DNA from: Neonectria sp. B-13
Taxonomy: Eukaryota > Ascomycota > Sordariomycetes > Hypocreales > Nectriaceae
Direction of reading: 5' to 3'
Assembly (NCBI GenBank): GCA_002682825.1
Contig: NOKP01000023.1
Span: 682,001 to 746,000, forward strand
DNA length: 64,000 bases
The notes beneath the pieces were generated by a model. That model made no database searches. It had not been told where the DNA came from and worked only from the letters and a program-made list of their open reading frames with translations. This document shows, in pieces, positions 1-11,617 of this stretch. The translations under genes and the position numbers were made by a program. Each line of letters opens with the position of its first letter. The stretch's first letter is position 1.

Positions 1-2231
1 TGTGGAATGTGTCAGCGTTGTGTTCACGCGATTCTGGAAAATCCAGGTTAAACTTACAGGTTAACGAGCTCGGTGTTATCCATCTCCAGAAGCATACCCG
101 TGATCTTGCCGGCAAGCTCAGAGTTGATGGCTTGGATCTTGGGGAAGATCATCTCACCCAGGATCTGCTTCTGCTGGGCAGGGGGGGCAGCAGCAAGCTG
201 AGTCTGGAGCACGCTAGAGGGGGCGGCGCCCTCGGCTCCTCGGGGAGCCTGGTTGGCGGCGTTGCCGTTACGGCCAGCGTTAGGGCCACCACGACCAGCA
301 CCCTGCTGTCGGTTGTTGGGAGGGAATCCAGGCATGCCAGCACCCTGTGCACCGGGCATGTTAGGAGGGGCACCGGGAATGCCCTGAGGGCCACCACGGC
401 CGCCCTGAGGAGCACCACGACCACCAGCAAGAGCAGCCTGCTGAACCTGCTGCATGGCAGCCATGAACTGAGGAGTACCGGGCTGGCCATACTGGGGAGG
501 GAACTGGCCAGGCATGCCGTACATGTTGGGAGGCATCTGCTGGGGAACACCACCGCGACCACCCTGCTGAGGGTAACCGGGGAACTGGCCGGGGCGGCCG
601 CCCTGGACACCGGGCATACCCATACCAGGCTGAGGGAAGGGCATGCCACGACCACCCTGAGGCATGAAGTTGGGCTGCTGGCCGGGAGCGTAGAAGACAG
701 GAGGCTGCATGTACTGCTGGGGCATGCCGGCGGCGGCGGCGGCCTGCTGCATGCGAAGCTGGTTGCGGGCCTGGATGCTGGCCTCGAGCTGGCTCTTGCG
801 GACGTCCTTTCGCTGGGCCAGGGCGACGTAGAGAGGCTTGCTGTTAATCATTCGCTGGTTCATCTCGGCAACGGCCTTGGTGGCATCATCGGGGTTGCTA
901 AAGCAGACGAAGCCGAAGCCCTTGCTCTTACCGAGCTTCTTGTCCGTCTTCTTCTCGGACTTCTTCTCGGAATCCTCCTCGGTAGTCTCGGGCTCAGGGG
1001 TGGGGGCTGCCTCCTCCTCCTCCTCCTCCTCCTTCTTGTTCTCCTTGTCCTTGTCATCGGACTCCTCCTTGGGCTCCTCGTCACCCTCGGTGGGGGTGTC
1101 GCGCATCACCTTGGCAGAGGTGATGGGACCAAACTCAGCAAACATCTGGCGGAGCTTCTCATCATCGACATCATCGTCGAGGTTCTTGATGTACAGGTTG
1201 ACACCCTGGTACTTGTTGGCCTTCTCCAGACGAGCAGCCTCATAAGACTTGCGGAGTTCCTCCTCACGCTCATGCTTCTTCTGGGCACGGCCAACATAAA
1301 GGTCCTGGCCACGGAAATCCTTGTTGTTAAGATCATCAACGGCCTTGTAGGCAGCTTCGTGGGTGGTGAAGTTGACAAAGCCAAAGCCACGGCTCTTGCC
1401 CTCCTGGTCGCGAGCCAAAGAAGACGAGGTAACTTCGCCGAATGCCTCAAACAGGTCACGGAACTCGTCGTCGGTGACGTCGGCCTGGATGTTCTTGACG
1501 TAGACATTGGTGAAGTTGGCCTTCATCTCCTCGAACTTGCTCTGGCGGTCCTTCTTGGGGATGTGGTGGCCGACGTAAACCTTCTTCTCGTTCAAAAGCA
1601 TGCCGTTGACATGCTTGATGGCTTGAAGAGCAGCCTCGTCAGTCTCGTAGTGAACAAATCCGTAACCCTTGGAGGCGCCGGTCTCGTCCTGGGCAACCTT
1701 GCAGCTCAGGATGTTGCCGAAGGCAGCAAAGGTGTCGTGCAGGGCCTTGTTGTCAATAGCGACGTCCAGGTTCTTGATGAAGACGTTGCCCTGGCCGTTC
1801 TTGCGCAGAGCAGGGTCACGCTGGGACCACATGATGCGACAGGGGCGGCCCTTGATGAGGGTGTAGTTGAGCTCCTCGAGGGCCTTCTCACCGTCGGGGG
1901 TGGCGTTGTAGTTGACATAGGCGTAGCCGAGCGAGCGGCGCGTGACGGCATCACGGCAGACACGGATGGAGGCAACGGCACCAATCTGGGAGAAGAGCTC
2001 GAAGAGCATGGCCTCAGTGACGGAGGGGTCGAGCTCGCCGACGTAGAGAGAGGCCGAGTTCTGGGGGTGAGGGGCAGCGGAGCTGGGAGTAGGAGCGCTG
2101 GCATCCTCGGAGGTGCTGCTAGCGACAGTGGTGTCGATGGCAGGAGCCTTGGCATCGCTGCCGTTGAGAGAAGTATTGTTCAGATCGTTGGCGAGCTGAT
2201 CAACAGCGCCGGAAGCAGTGTTAGAGGCCAT
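1..2231 (-). CDS. PAB1: Poly(A)-binding protein Pab1, 3' end beyond the window
   Basis: This is the cytoplasmic/nuclear poly(A)-tail binding protein, which acts in mRNA stability and translation initiation. The visible coding exon is 58..2231 on the minus strand. Four RRMs follow an acidic, Ser-rich N-terminus at about residues 62-138, 149-225, 242-317 and 345-475. A Pro/Gly/Gln-rich linker follows (about 495-670), then the start of the C-terminal MLLE/PABC domain with its [17 protein letters not shown] core. The start chosen is the ATG at 2231; the open frame continues upstream only from a TTG inside a leader intron. The TAA at 54-56 lies inside a perfect GTAAGT donor whose first base is 57. 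Because the MLLE domain would be cut short there, I infer an intron with the last exon outside the window. RRM4 carries a Glu/Lys-rich insert of about 55 residues (378-434). Identity is certain; the 3' structure is inferred. Confidence 0.95.
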
Positions 2232-2263
2232 TGCGACGTCGGTGTTTCTACCTATCGATGAAC

Positions 2264-2412
2264 CTGTGGCGGAGAAGTGGGTTAGCAAAAATTTTAAGGA
2301 ATTTTGAGAGCACAAGGCAGTGATAAAGAGTAGACGAGGGCAAGGCCTGTCAGTTGTGGTGGTGGTTGGGGGATGTGGAGATGGAGGGGAAGGAGCCTCG
2401 AGAGAAACGCAC
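2264..2412 (-). other. Intron in the PAB1 5' leader
   Basis: On the minus strand an AAG/GTGCGT donor (first intron base 2412) and a CCACAG acceptor (last base 2264) bound a 149-nt segment. A GCTAAC branch-point match lies about 20 nt before the acceptor. The acceptor falls 32 nt upstream of the PAB1 ATG. This explains why the reading frame upstream of 2231 is open but not protein-like. Another donor-like site lies near 2743, so leader splicing may be alternative. Confidence 0.6.
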
Positions 2413-4070
2413 CTTAAGAGAGGACGACGGCGGATTCAGTTCGCGGGGTTGCTGGACCGGAGCGAACAAAGAAAGTGGGCAGCGAACAAAGCGAAGCAGC
2501 CGCAATGGTTTCGAGATGCTTTGAGTAGCAAGGAAGAGCTGGCTCAAGAGGTTGTCGAGAGATGGTCGAGGGAAATCTATCACTCGAGCGGTGTCGCGGG
2601 AGAGACGAGGAGGAGGGTGGTGGGTGAGGAGGGGTGGGAGGTGGGTGGTGGGTGGTTTTTTGGGGGGGTTTTTCAAGTTTTTTTTGTGATTTTGTTTGGT
2701 TGGAAGAAGTGAGCAGAAACAGAGAACTAGTACGAAGACCGTACCTCTGACCTGACTCGACTTTTATGGGTTTGGGGGATGGTTTGATAAGGTTGGTGTT
2801 GCGGTTGAGGAGGGAAAAAGAGAAATTTCGTCGAGGTGATATTTTTTTGGTTAACCTAGCCATGCGGTGGAGGGACACCCTGAGTGGTGGGTGGGCAGGC
2901 GTGGTGGAGTGAGCCTTCCTTGACTGCACTACGCCGCAGCAATCGCCGCCCACTGTTTGCACCTGCGAGCGTTGGGTAATGGGCAGGCCGCGCCGGGGAA
3001 AGCCGACTGTGTGTACTGATCAGCTGATGACGTTAAGCCGTGAGTAGAAGGTGGAGCACTCTACTAACAGTTTATCTGCGCTTTTTCTCGAACCAACTGT
3101 TAGTGTAGTGCCTCACGTGCCCCCTACAACCCATCTGGCTGGCAGCTACAGTACTTGCGGTCCTTGGTGTGGGCTACCGTTTGGAATTTCGCCCACAAAC
3201 TGTTGTGCCTAAACTAGACCACAAGACGGAGGAGGCGGGAGTGACATTTCATGACCGTTCTGCTACCACCCGTTCGCTTGGCAAATTGTCTATCCCAAGA
3301 TAAAATCCAGCATGAGGTTGGCTTTGGCTAGTCATTACGCACCGTGTCGTGTCTCAAAGGGGACCTAAAAACAGACCCAGCTGTGGAATAGCAAACGCGG
3401 GAACATCTGCAAGGGAACCAGCCGTTTCTATCAGATACCTCGAAAAGGAACTTCCCATGTGACAGTAATCAGAGACTCTCGGGTCTGGTCCTGGGCCAGC
3501 GTATCATTGTAGGCATCCCTACACCGCAACGATGCCGCCGACATTCTCCAATCGCACTTTTTGGTGCCTCCGGCCCAAGTCGCTTGGGTGTGGACGCGGA
3601 CACGGACGCGGATGCGCCGATGTCAACGGGGCCGTGATACAGTGTTCCGCCTCCTTGTCTCACACTGTCTCTCAGCAGTTCTTCAACTTGACGGGAACCT
3701 TACCGCACTGACCATGTCAGGTACGTCTTGCGTAGTACGTACTTCGTACCTACCTAGTAGTAGTACTAGATACTAGTCCGGGCCGGGCACCGGCGGCTGC
3801 TTTCTCATCATGGGCCTGAGCTTATCTTATCGACTACCTTCCACTACTGTAGACCCTGGCTGGTGAGTGACCTCACCTCCGAATCCCCACCAACCGACCA
3901 AAGCCCTGGGCGAATAGCATCTTCCATCTCCTTCATCGCTGACTGAGCTCGAGGCTGAATCTTCTAGAACGCTCACCACAGCCGACCATCGACAGGCCGC
4001 AGCTCTAGGATGCCTTTGCGCCCCCGTTGACCTCTCCCTCCATCCTCGACGACTACTCCTCTCCGCCACC
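2413..4070. other. Divergent PAB1/HUL5 intergenic region
   Basis: This spacer is shared by two head-to-head genes. The left part (to about 2760) is likely PAB1 leader and contains T tracts at 2656-2661, 2669-2673 and 2678-2685, which read as A tracts in the PAB1 transcript. The remainder holds no convincing ORF, RNA gene or repeat. The HUL5 side (3830-4070) is CT-rich, as expected of a fungal promoter and leader. Confidence 0.6.
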
Positions 4071-7000
4071 ATGTTCTCGACATTCACTGGCAACTCCAGG
4101 CGCCCGCGCAACGTCAACCTCAGTGGCCAGGCCGGTAACCCCTTTGCCAACACCTCTTGGAGCCCCTCCGTAGTCTCAAACGCCACCAAGACTGTCTCGA
4201 ATGCCCAGGCCGACCGCGAGAAGCGCCACGCAGAGCGACAGCGTTTGAAGGCTGCCGGCAAGATCCAGCAAACATGGAGGGGTCACAGGGCAAGAACGAG
4301 GCTCCGTGAGTCTCGTCGAGCTGCATTCGACGAGCTCTATAGTTCAGTTCCTGCGGTAGATTATACTCAGAGGCTACCGCAGGCATTCACACTTCTCCTA
4401 TCGTTCTTTACCTCGCGAAGAAGCGACGATATTCAGCGACTTACGCGTTATGCCCGCGATTCCGAGTCCGTCGATCTCCAAGCCATCGTTCCTCCCGGCA
4501 TCCATCATTCGCGGGTTCAGCAGCTAGTCCGATTGCTCGTGGAAGCATTAGACACGAGTATTTCACAAGGGTATGTGCAAGCAGGTGGTCAGGAACACTG
4601 CCAAGGACTCCAGGCTTCTTCGGGCGCTTGCTAACGATCATGTACAGGGACACGACTACTGAGCCGCCGTTTTTGTTAAAGCTCGTCACTCGAATAATAT
4701 CTTCCTCTCCCCAAACTATACTACCATCCATTGACCGATACTATACTGTGCTGGCCAAACGATGTCAATCTCGGGACTTGTCTGGAGATTGGCCGAATCT
4801 CCTCCTCAAAGCACTGTCTGCTCCGTTGATTGCTAGCTCCAAAGACGGTATGTGATGATCTACTTCTTTACCAGAACTTAACTAACGCCAACGCGATGTA
4901 GAACCGAGAATTTATCACGCCTACGCCTTTTCCTTTCTTACTAGCAACGATCTCCACCTCTTTGAAGACAACATCAACGTGTTCTCTAAAGCGGTATCAG
5001 CACCTACACTAGCAAGCGCTATTCTGAACGAAATGTCGTCAGCCTCAGCTGGTCAGCATTCTAAGGATGGGTTGCTTTGGCTATTGGCTCATTTTATCGA
5101 CTTGGGCCGCCTCACTTTGGACGCATCTCACAGATTTAATTACTTGGAAACTCTGTACACTCTGTTGTCAGCCCTCTCCCAAGATATCAGCGTTCGCATC
5201 GGCATCAAGGCGTCCATGGAGACTTCCGATCCTGACGAACCCCATGACGAGGCTCTATTACAACCACTACATCCTTACGTCGCGAGCAAGCTGTTGTCCC
5301 TTGTCGAAAATGAGGGCATCTCGAAGCTCCTGCAAGACTTTTCAATCAACCTTGCGGGATCATCAGCCCAGGAGTTTCGCGGTACTAGCCTCTTGGCGGG
5401 CTATATCCTGACTCTCCTCCGCTGCTTCCCCAGTAGTGGCGACGACATTCGAATGCGACTCTTTCTCGAACAAATACCAGCTGCAACTGGCAACATTCCG
5501 ACAGTCAAGTTTCTCTGGCAGATTATGAAGCAGACAACTGTATTGCACAAGTTGAGGACGGAGTCGGAACGCCCAGTCGATGTTCTCCGCAGGTACTTGA
5601 GTGCTACTTCCGACACCCCCAATGCCACCATAGAAGAACAAGAATGGAGAGTCATTCTACTCTTCCTCGAACTCTACATATTCATTCTTCGGTTGAGTGA
5701 TGACGAAGACTTCTTCAGTGGTATCTTTCCTCGATTGCTAGATGACAACTCGCCTGTATCACGCATTCGATCCTGCAGCCTATCACTCGATGATATCAAA
5801 GGCCTGACGATCTTCCTGAAAAACACTGCCTTCACTCTTCATTACAAGGCCCAGGAATTTTCCAAGTCACGAGAAGACAATGAGGCTGCTAGCAAATCCC
5901 GCATGGACTCGTACTTTGGTTCAGCAGGGTCTACAAGCCAGACACAAGGTGCCGTTCCCTCAAGGCCCGCGACACGACTAGACCTTGACAGCCTCCGGAG
6001 TATTTTGACAGAGGCCATGAAGATGCTCTACGAAAGAGACTCCAGGAAGCAGTTCCTCCCCGTAAACCATTGGCTCATGACAAACAAACTCGACAAGGAA
6101 GACTTTATCAGTGCGGTCATCGCGGAGGAACAACGGCAGAACCAAGAGGGCGAGGGGGATAGCGATGAGGAGAGGGACTCCGACGTCGAGGCAGACCTCG
6201 ATGCGGACGCTGGTTTCCATTCTACCATTGTCGGCCAAAGGCTTTCCCGCCACGCCAGACTGGAGAGATTGAAAGCTCAGCAAATACGAGTGCAGCGCGA
6301 ACGACGAATGGCAGAGCTGGGTCCAAAGCTGGAAATTCTCAAGCACATGCCTTTCGTTGTTCCTTTCGAGACTCGAGTGATGATCTTCCGCCAATTCATA
6401 CACCTTGATCGAGTTCACAGAGATGGAGACAACCCTTTCGTCCACCCTTTTGCCAGGCATCATGCTCAGATTCGCCGGAAACGACTTTTTGAAGATGCCT
6501 ACAAACAATTCTATGAGCTTGGTGAGGGCCTTAAAGATCCGATACAGATTACTTTCGTGGACCGTTTCGGCACTCCAGAAGCTGGAATCGATGGCGGCGG
6601 AGTCACCAAGGAGTTCCTCATCAGTGTCACTTCAGAGGCCTTTGGAGGCCGAAACAAAGGACCTGGAATGTTCACCTCGAATGAAAAGGGCCTTCTTTAT
6701 CCTGACCCAACAGCCGCCGATGTGCTACGCGAGTCCTTGCGGGAAGGCGGGATGACAGAATCAGACCCCGAGTGGAAGAGCCACATTAGCAGCCTTCTCA
6801 GGCGCTTCGAGTTTCTGGGCAGGATCGTCGGCAAGTGCATGTACGAGGGAATCCTTGTGGATTTGGCATTTGCTGGTTTCTTCCTCTTGAAGTGGGCATC
6901 GGCAGGCCCCAACGACGAGAACAGCTACAAGGGCAGCGTCAATGATTTGCGTGACATGGATGAAGATCTATACAAGGGGATGCTCCGGGTAAAGAACTAT

Positions 7001-7654
7001 CCTGGTGACCTTTCGGAACTGGGTATCGACTTTACAGTCACAGACCAAATCTCCCAGCCAGGACAGCCGGTGAAAACAATAACGAGAAAACTCATCTCCA
7101 ACGGCGACCAAGTATCTGTCACCAACGACAACCGCCTCCTCTATATTTCCTACGTCGCCCGCCACCGTCTCGTTGTCCAGCCGTCTCTGCAGACAGCTGC
7201 CTTCCTCCGCGGCCTTCGCGCCATTATCCGTCCTTCTTGGCTCTCCATGTTCAACCAGTCGGAACTGCAACGCCTGGTCGGCGGAGACTCGTCAGAGATC
7301 GATATTGAGGATTTGCGCCGCAATACTGTCTACAGCGGTCTCTACGAGATTGGCGATGACGGTCAGGAGCACGACACCATCCAACTCTTCTGGAAGGTCA
7401 TGCGGGGCTTCACCGACACCCAGCGCCGAGACGTGCTCAAGTACGTGAGCTCAACACCTCGCGCCCCGCTACTAGGCTTCTCGCAACTCAAGCCCAAGTT
7501 CAGCATCCGCGATGGTGGGACGGACGAGGAGCGGCTACCGAGTACCAGCACGTGTGTCAATCTACTGAAGCTGCCAAGGTACACGTCCGAGGCGAACCTT
7601 CGGGAGAAATTGCTGTATGCTGTAACCTCGGGGGCCGGGTTTGATCTGAGTTAG
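4071..7654 (+). CDS. HUL5: HECT-type E3 ubiquitin ligase Hul5 (UBE3C family)
   Basis: The protein extends or edits ubiquitin chains on proteasome-bound and misfolded substrates. Exons are 4071..4570, 4648..4847 and 4902..7654, giving 1150 aa. The introns (77 and 54 nt) have GTATGT donors, CTAAC branch points and TACAG/TGTAG acceptors, and the phases join correctly. An IQ-like motif lies near residues 62-80 (KIQQTWRGHRARTRLRE), as in UBE3C/Hul5. A middle helical region follows, with an acidic patch near the residues encoded at 6150-6210. The HECT domain fills the C-terminal third. The catalytic Cys sits in STSTCVNLLKLP at about residue 1118, and the chain ends in the usual hydrophobic tail (GAGFDLS). 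It is head-to-head with PAB1 and convergent with the GH125 gene, whose stop is 165 bp away. Confidence 0.95.
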
Positions 7655-7818
7655 TCCGGCAAAAGAGTGATTACTAGTGTGTTGGTTTGGAGTATTCGTA
7701 CATCGGGGCAAGCAGGACATGATCAGCATCAGCATGGGACTCGGATATTGGTTATACCAATGGTGGTAATATGATTTCCCAAACAAAGACTCCCTTTCTA
7801 TATAGTATTACATTATAT
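7655..7818. other. Convergent 3' spacer HUL5/GH125
   Basis: These 164 bp separate two facing stop codons and must hold both 3' ends. The sequence is AT-richer than its neighbours and I see no other element. Confidence 0.5.
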
Positions 7819-9554
7819 TCATGATTTCGCGCCGTCCTGAAAACTCCTTGCTATCAAGTCCGGTTTTCGCTTCCAAAGATCCAAAATCATCTGTCCAAAC
7901 AATCCATTCGCCCACGCAAACCTATTATTCAGGGGTTAGCCAAGGGTGTTGTTAAGCAGAGTAGAAGCTTTGGCTCACCATGATCTTGTCCACTTCTTCT
8001 CATCGTGACTATTCACCGTTTCGTGGATCAGACCAAGCCCGCTCGTCGACCCCAGGAGCTGCTGAATGCCGTCAACAATCTCGTCGTCATCATCACTCGT
8101 CATGATTTGTATGATTAGTCCCATGGGCCAAGCCATGCCAGGGCCGAGGTGCGGGCCGCCAGTAGCGTTGAGGACGGGCCCGCGGGCGTAGTACGGATTC
8201 GAGGAGCTGAGAACGAAGGCGCGAGTGTTGTCGTAAACGTGCTGCGAGGCGGGTTTGTACCCCATATGGGGGATGCTGAGGAGCGACGGGAGGTTGGCGT
8301 CGTCCTAGGGGTTGCAGTTAGCGTGATAGGCCTGGGGAGTATGAAGGGTTGCAGTACCATGAGGTTATATGAGCCGAAACCGTCGATCTCATAGGCATAC
8401 ATGTTGCCAAACTTGGGGTGTGGAATGATGGCATGCTCGTTGATGCCAATCTCAATCTCCGCGGCCAGATTCTCCATCTGGTCCGCCACCTTGCCGTCGA
8501 GCTTACGCATGATCTCAGCGCACGTTGACAGGTAGCGCGCAAGCATCATGTTGGCGGGGATGAAGTACTGGTAGATGCAGGCGTCGTCCGAGGGCCGGAA
8601 GAAGCTGCGGACGAGCCCGATGTTGCCCTTGACGGGGGCACCGCGGCCATGGTTGGAAACGGTCTCGGAGGCGCTGTCCGCTTCGCGCAGCCAGGTGTAG
8701 TGCGAGTCTCGCACCTTGCCGTCGTCGGTGTAGGTGCCCCTCTGCATGAGATCGGCGACCTTGAGGATCATCTTGACGGTGTCGACCCAGGCAAACTTGC
8801 CGAAGAAGTCGGCGTCGGCACTCTCCTCGTAGTAGTCCCAGGACAGCTGGAGGAAGGCGGCGAGAGAGTCGAGCTCGTACTTGCACTCGAAGACGACGTC
8901 GGGGTTATACTCGGGGTGGACCCTGTCGCGGGGCTCGACGGCGCGCTTGGTGCGGCCTTGCTTGGACTCTGGTGGCGGTTGGAAGGCGTTGCAGTAGGGG
9001 GCTTCGCGGATGTAGCGACCCTGGAGGTTGATGGCGCCGCGGAAGAGGGAAGCGACGTCGTTTTCCTTGTCGTTGGCGGCGGTGCGGGAGATGACGGACT
9101 TGTACGACTGGAGCTGGTTTGCGCTGTCACGCAACCACATTGCGTGGATGTCGCCGGTGGTTATGAAGGCAAGCTACATATATCAGTGCTCACGTCAGCT
9201 TGGGGTCGCGGTAGCATAGTGGCATTGAGCCATCTCGCGACGAACCTCCTCGTCTGGGTTGTCGGCCGCAACGCCCCTCCATCGAACGGTGGTGTCGACC
9301 GTGTTCGGCCAGGTATTTTGGAAGAGCTGGTACAGATCCGGATCGCCAATGGCACCGGGCATCTCATTGGATATAGTATGCTCGACGGCGGGCACGGCGT
9401 AGGTGCGGCACTCTTCGCTGGGGCGCTGGAAGGGGAATGCGTATCGGCCCTGCGAAAAGGGATCGTGGCCATCGCGGGCGTACTTCTCGTAGCTGGGGCA
9501 TTCGGCCGAGACTGCGACTGCGGCAGCCAGCAGGGGGAGAAGGATCCGGGACAT
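7819..9554 (-). CDS. Glycoside hydrolase family 125 (Mug157-like exo-alpha-1,6-mannosidase)
   Basis: GH125 enzymes (formerly DUF1237; fission yeast Mug157) remove terminal alpha-1,6-mannose; fungal members are secretory or extracellular. Minus-strand exons are 9554..9246, 9173..8358, 8304..7979 and 7921..7819, giving 517 aa. Introns are 72, 53 and 57 nt, and all phases agree. The start ATG at 9554 gives a signal peptide ([17 protein letters not shown], likely cleavage near residue 17). Family hallmarks include [13 protein letters not shown] just after intron 1, [15 protein letters not shown], and [18 protein letters not shown] with [14 protein letters not shown] downstream. The last exon encodes [13 protein letters not shown], typical of the family's C-terminus. 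The first donor is GTTCGT, weaker than the others, but it is required for the conserved frame. Substrate specificity is inferred from the family. Confidence 0.93.
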
Positions 9555-11617
9555 GTCGAAGTGAGCTGACGAGCCTCTATCCTTAGAGCCTCGTGTGCAT
9601 CGAGGGCGGCCCTGAAGCTTTGCGGGAAGCAGTTCAGGGGACGGGATAATGGGATAGTGGTGGTTTCGGGATGTCTGTTGACAGCCAATGGGGCGGGCGC
9701 CCGTTGGAACTCTTAAGCTGGGGTCCTGGGGAAGTCGCCCGATTTTAGCACCTGGAGCCGCATCCTAACTTAATTATGTTTGGGGTACATCGCCCCACTA
9801 GCATTTTTCAGGAACAGCTATGATATAGGGTAGCCTCATACTATTAACGACGTCTGTTTGCACTGCAATCTTAGCCTCTCTACAGCACTTCTGACCATAT
9901 TCTGCGGGGGGTACTGTGATCTGAGCCTCTCTGGAGTATTTTGATCGCGATGCTACGTGGCCGTGTAACAGCAATGTGCAGTGGTAGTCCGACCCTGGTA
10001 AAAAGACGTGAAAACTGCCAAAGTGGTATTGTGGTTGTTCAAATGACGCCACTAACTAACTTATCGTGGTTTCTCATGCAGCCGGAAAACGATGGGCCGT
10101 GACATCAAGTCTTCTATTTTCTTCCCAGTAGCCAAGGGAATGAACTTTTTAAGCAACCTTATCGCAAAAGATGGACTAAATGACAGTAGATTCAACGTAG
10201 TAACTCCTACAAAGATGACTACTGGATAGATCATCGACTCCGAGGAGCTTGGGGTAAGTGTTCTTGTAGCCAGCGTCTAGGAATGGCAGGTCATAGCGAC
10301 GGAGCCTGGGCATTCCAGTCCACTTCTCTGCAGTCTTCCCGAAGGCGTAATCAATGCCTGGAGAGCAGTGCACTCCCCTGTTTGAACACTTGGGATGTTC
10401 GATCGCCGAGTCTTTCCTAGGGAGTATCCATAAGGCCATGCTCTCTAACACGCCCCAAGCCTTGTTGTGCCCAACGGAGGGGGATTCAGTATCGGCGAGA
10501 AATCCCGGCCAGGGATCTGCCGCGAACCTTTTACCCCCACTTCCTAAAATGCCATCACGTACGCACACACACACACACACACACGAGAGAGAGCCATCTG
10601 CCAGGTACCACAATCACCCATGGTCATGACAGCCCATTAAAGACCCGTTACGAACTGTGAGTGACACAAATGCAAAGGTCGTCCTATCGCCTCAAGTAGC
10701 CGAGCTGCGTATATGCGGTCCTGCGCAGGAGTCATCCGGCTAATAGGCCGAAGCAATGCGATAATAGCCAAGGGTGGCGGGGAGAAGCCGAAGAAGCCGA
10801 GCAAGGCGATCGGCGAATGGTACTTGAATCCCGAGCGCTTGGGGCATTGACGTAACGCACCACGGCTTACAGTAGGTACCTCAGGGTTCCGGCTTCGTTT
10901 CCATGTGATTGATGATGATCGGCTCAAGGAGCACCGTCACTTCGGGTCCTCATTTTGCTCAGTCACGTCTGAGATTCTCAAATGAGGTCTCTCTGGATGG
11001 GATAACCATCTAAAGAAGCAATTGATGCATGTAAAACGAGTTTTGGAGATGCCATCCGTTGCTCCAGAGCCGACAAGCTACTGACACCAGCAATGCCCTC
11101 GGTTCTTGCTCCTCACCCTTACCTCGTGCCTCGTCACTTCGGCTATGGAATCCCGAGCGCCGACAAAGACCACAGACGGACCAGGGGCTCCGTAAAGAAG
11201 CGTCAGTAGCACTAGACGTCGGAGCCGAGAGTGCTGTGGCCGCTGTGCGTATTCGCACTTTCTAGGAGAGCGGCGGTGCTAGATAAGGGCCAACGGCTAG
11301 AGAGAGCGAGCGAGAGAGCCAGAAGACAAGCAAGCTTGAGAGATCAGTGAGAGTCATTGCCAGAGACCAAGCGACCAGCCAGTGAACTAGCGGGACTCCC
11401 CCACTGTCGAGCCAATTGCCGGCCAGATAATTGTCAAACCTCCCCCCCCACCAACGACCCGACGGCATTGGAGCTTTTTCGCCATTGACTGCTGCGAGCG
11501 ATCCCGAACTTTATTTAGCTTCCCTAGTCGCCGCCTGCCGTCCCAAAGGCCGAGGCTTCTCGAGTTCTCCCGCACCTCACGATTCCCTCTGGCTCTCCTC
11601 TCGGACATCTCCTCACC
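9555..11617. other. Gene-free spacer between GH125 and ETF-QO
   Basis: This is the divergent promoter region of the GH125 gene (-) and the ETF-QO gene (+), 2.06 kb long. Short ORFs are present but none shows family resemblance. A CA dinucleotide tract lies at 10564-10584. The stretch 11260-11617 changes from AG-rich to CT-rich, as expected for promoter and leader sequence. I see no RNA gene. Confidence 0.5.
10564..10584. repeat. (CA)10 microsatellite
   Basis: This is a perfect CA dinucleotide run of 21 nt, followed directly by a short GA run. It lies in the intergenic region and has no evident function. Confidence 0.95.

Noticed and set aside
9..2261. A 750-codon open frame antisense to PAB1
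   Set aside because: It mirrors the codon bias of PAB1 on the opposite strand, has Leu/Val/Gly-biased low-complexity sequence, starts at a non-ATG codon and shows no domain.
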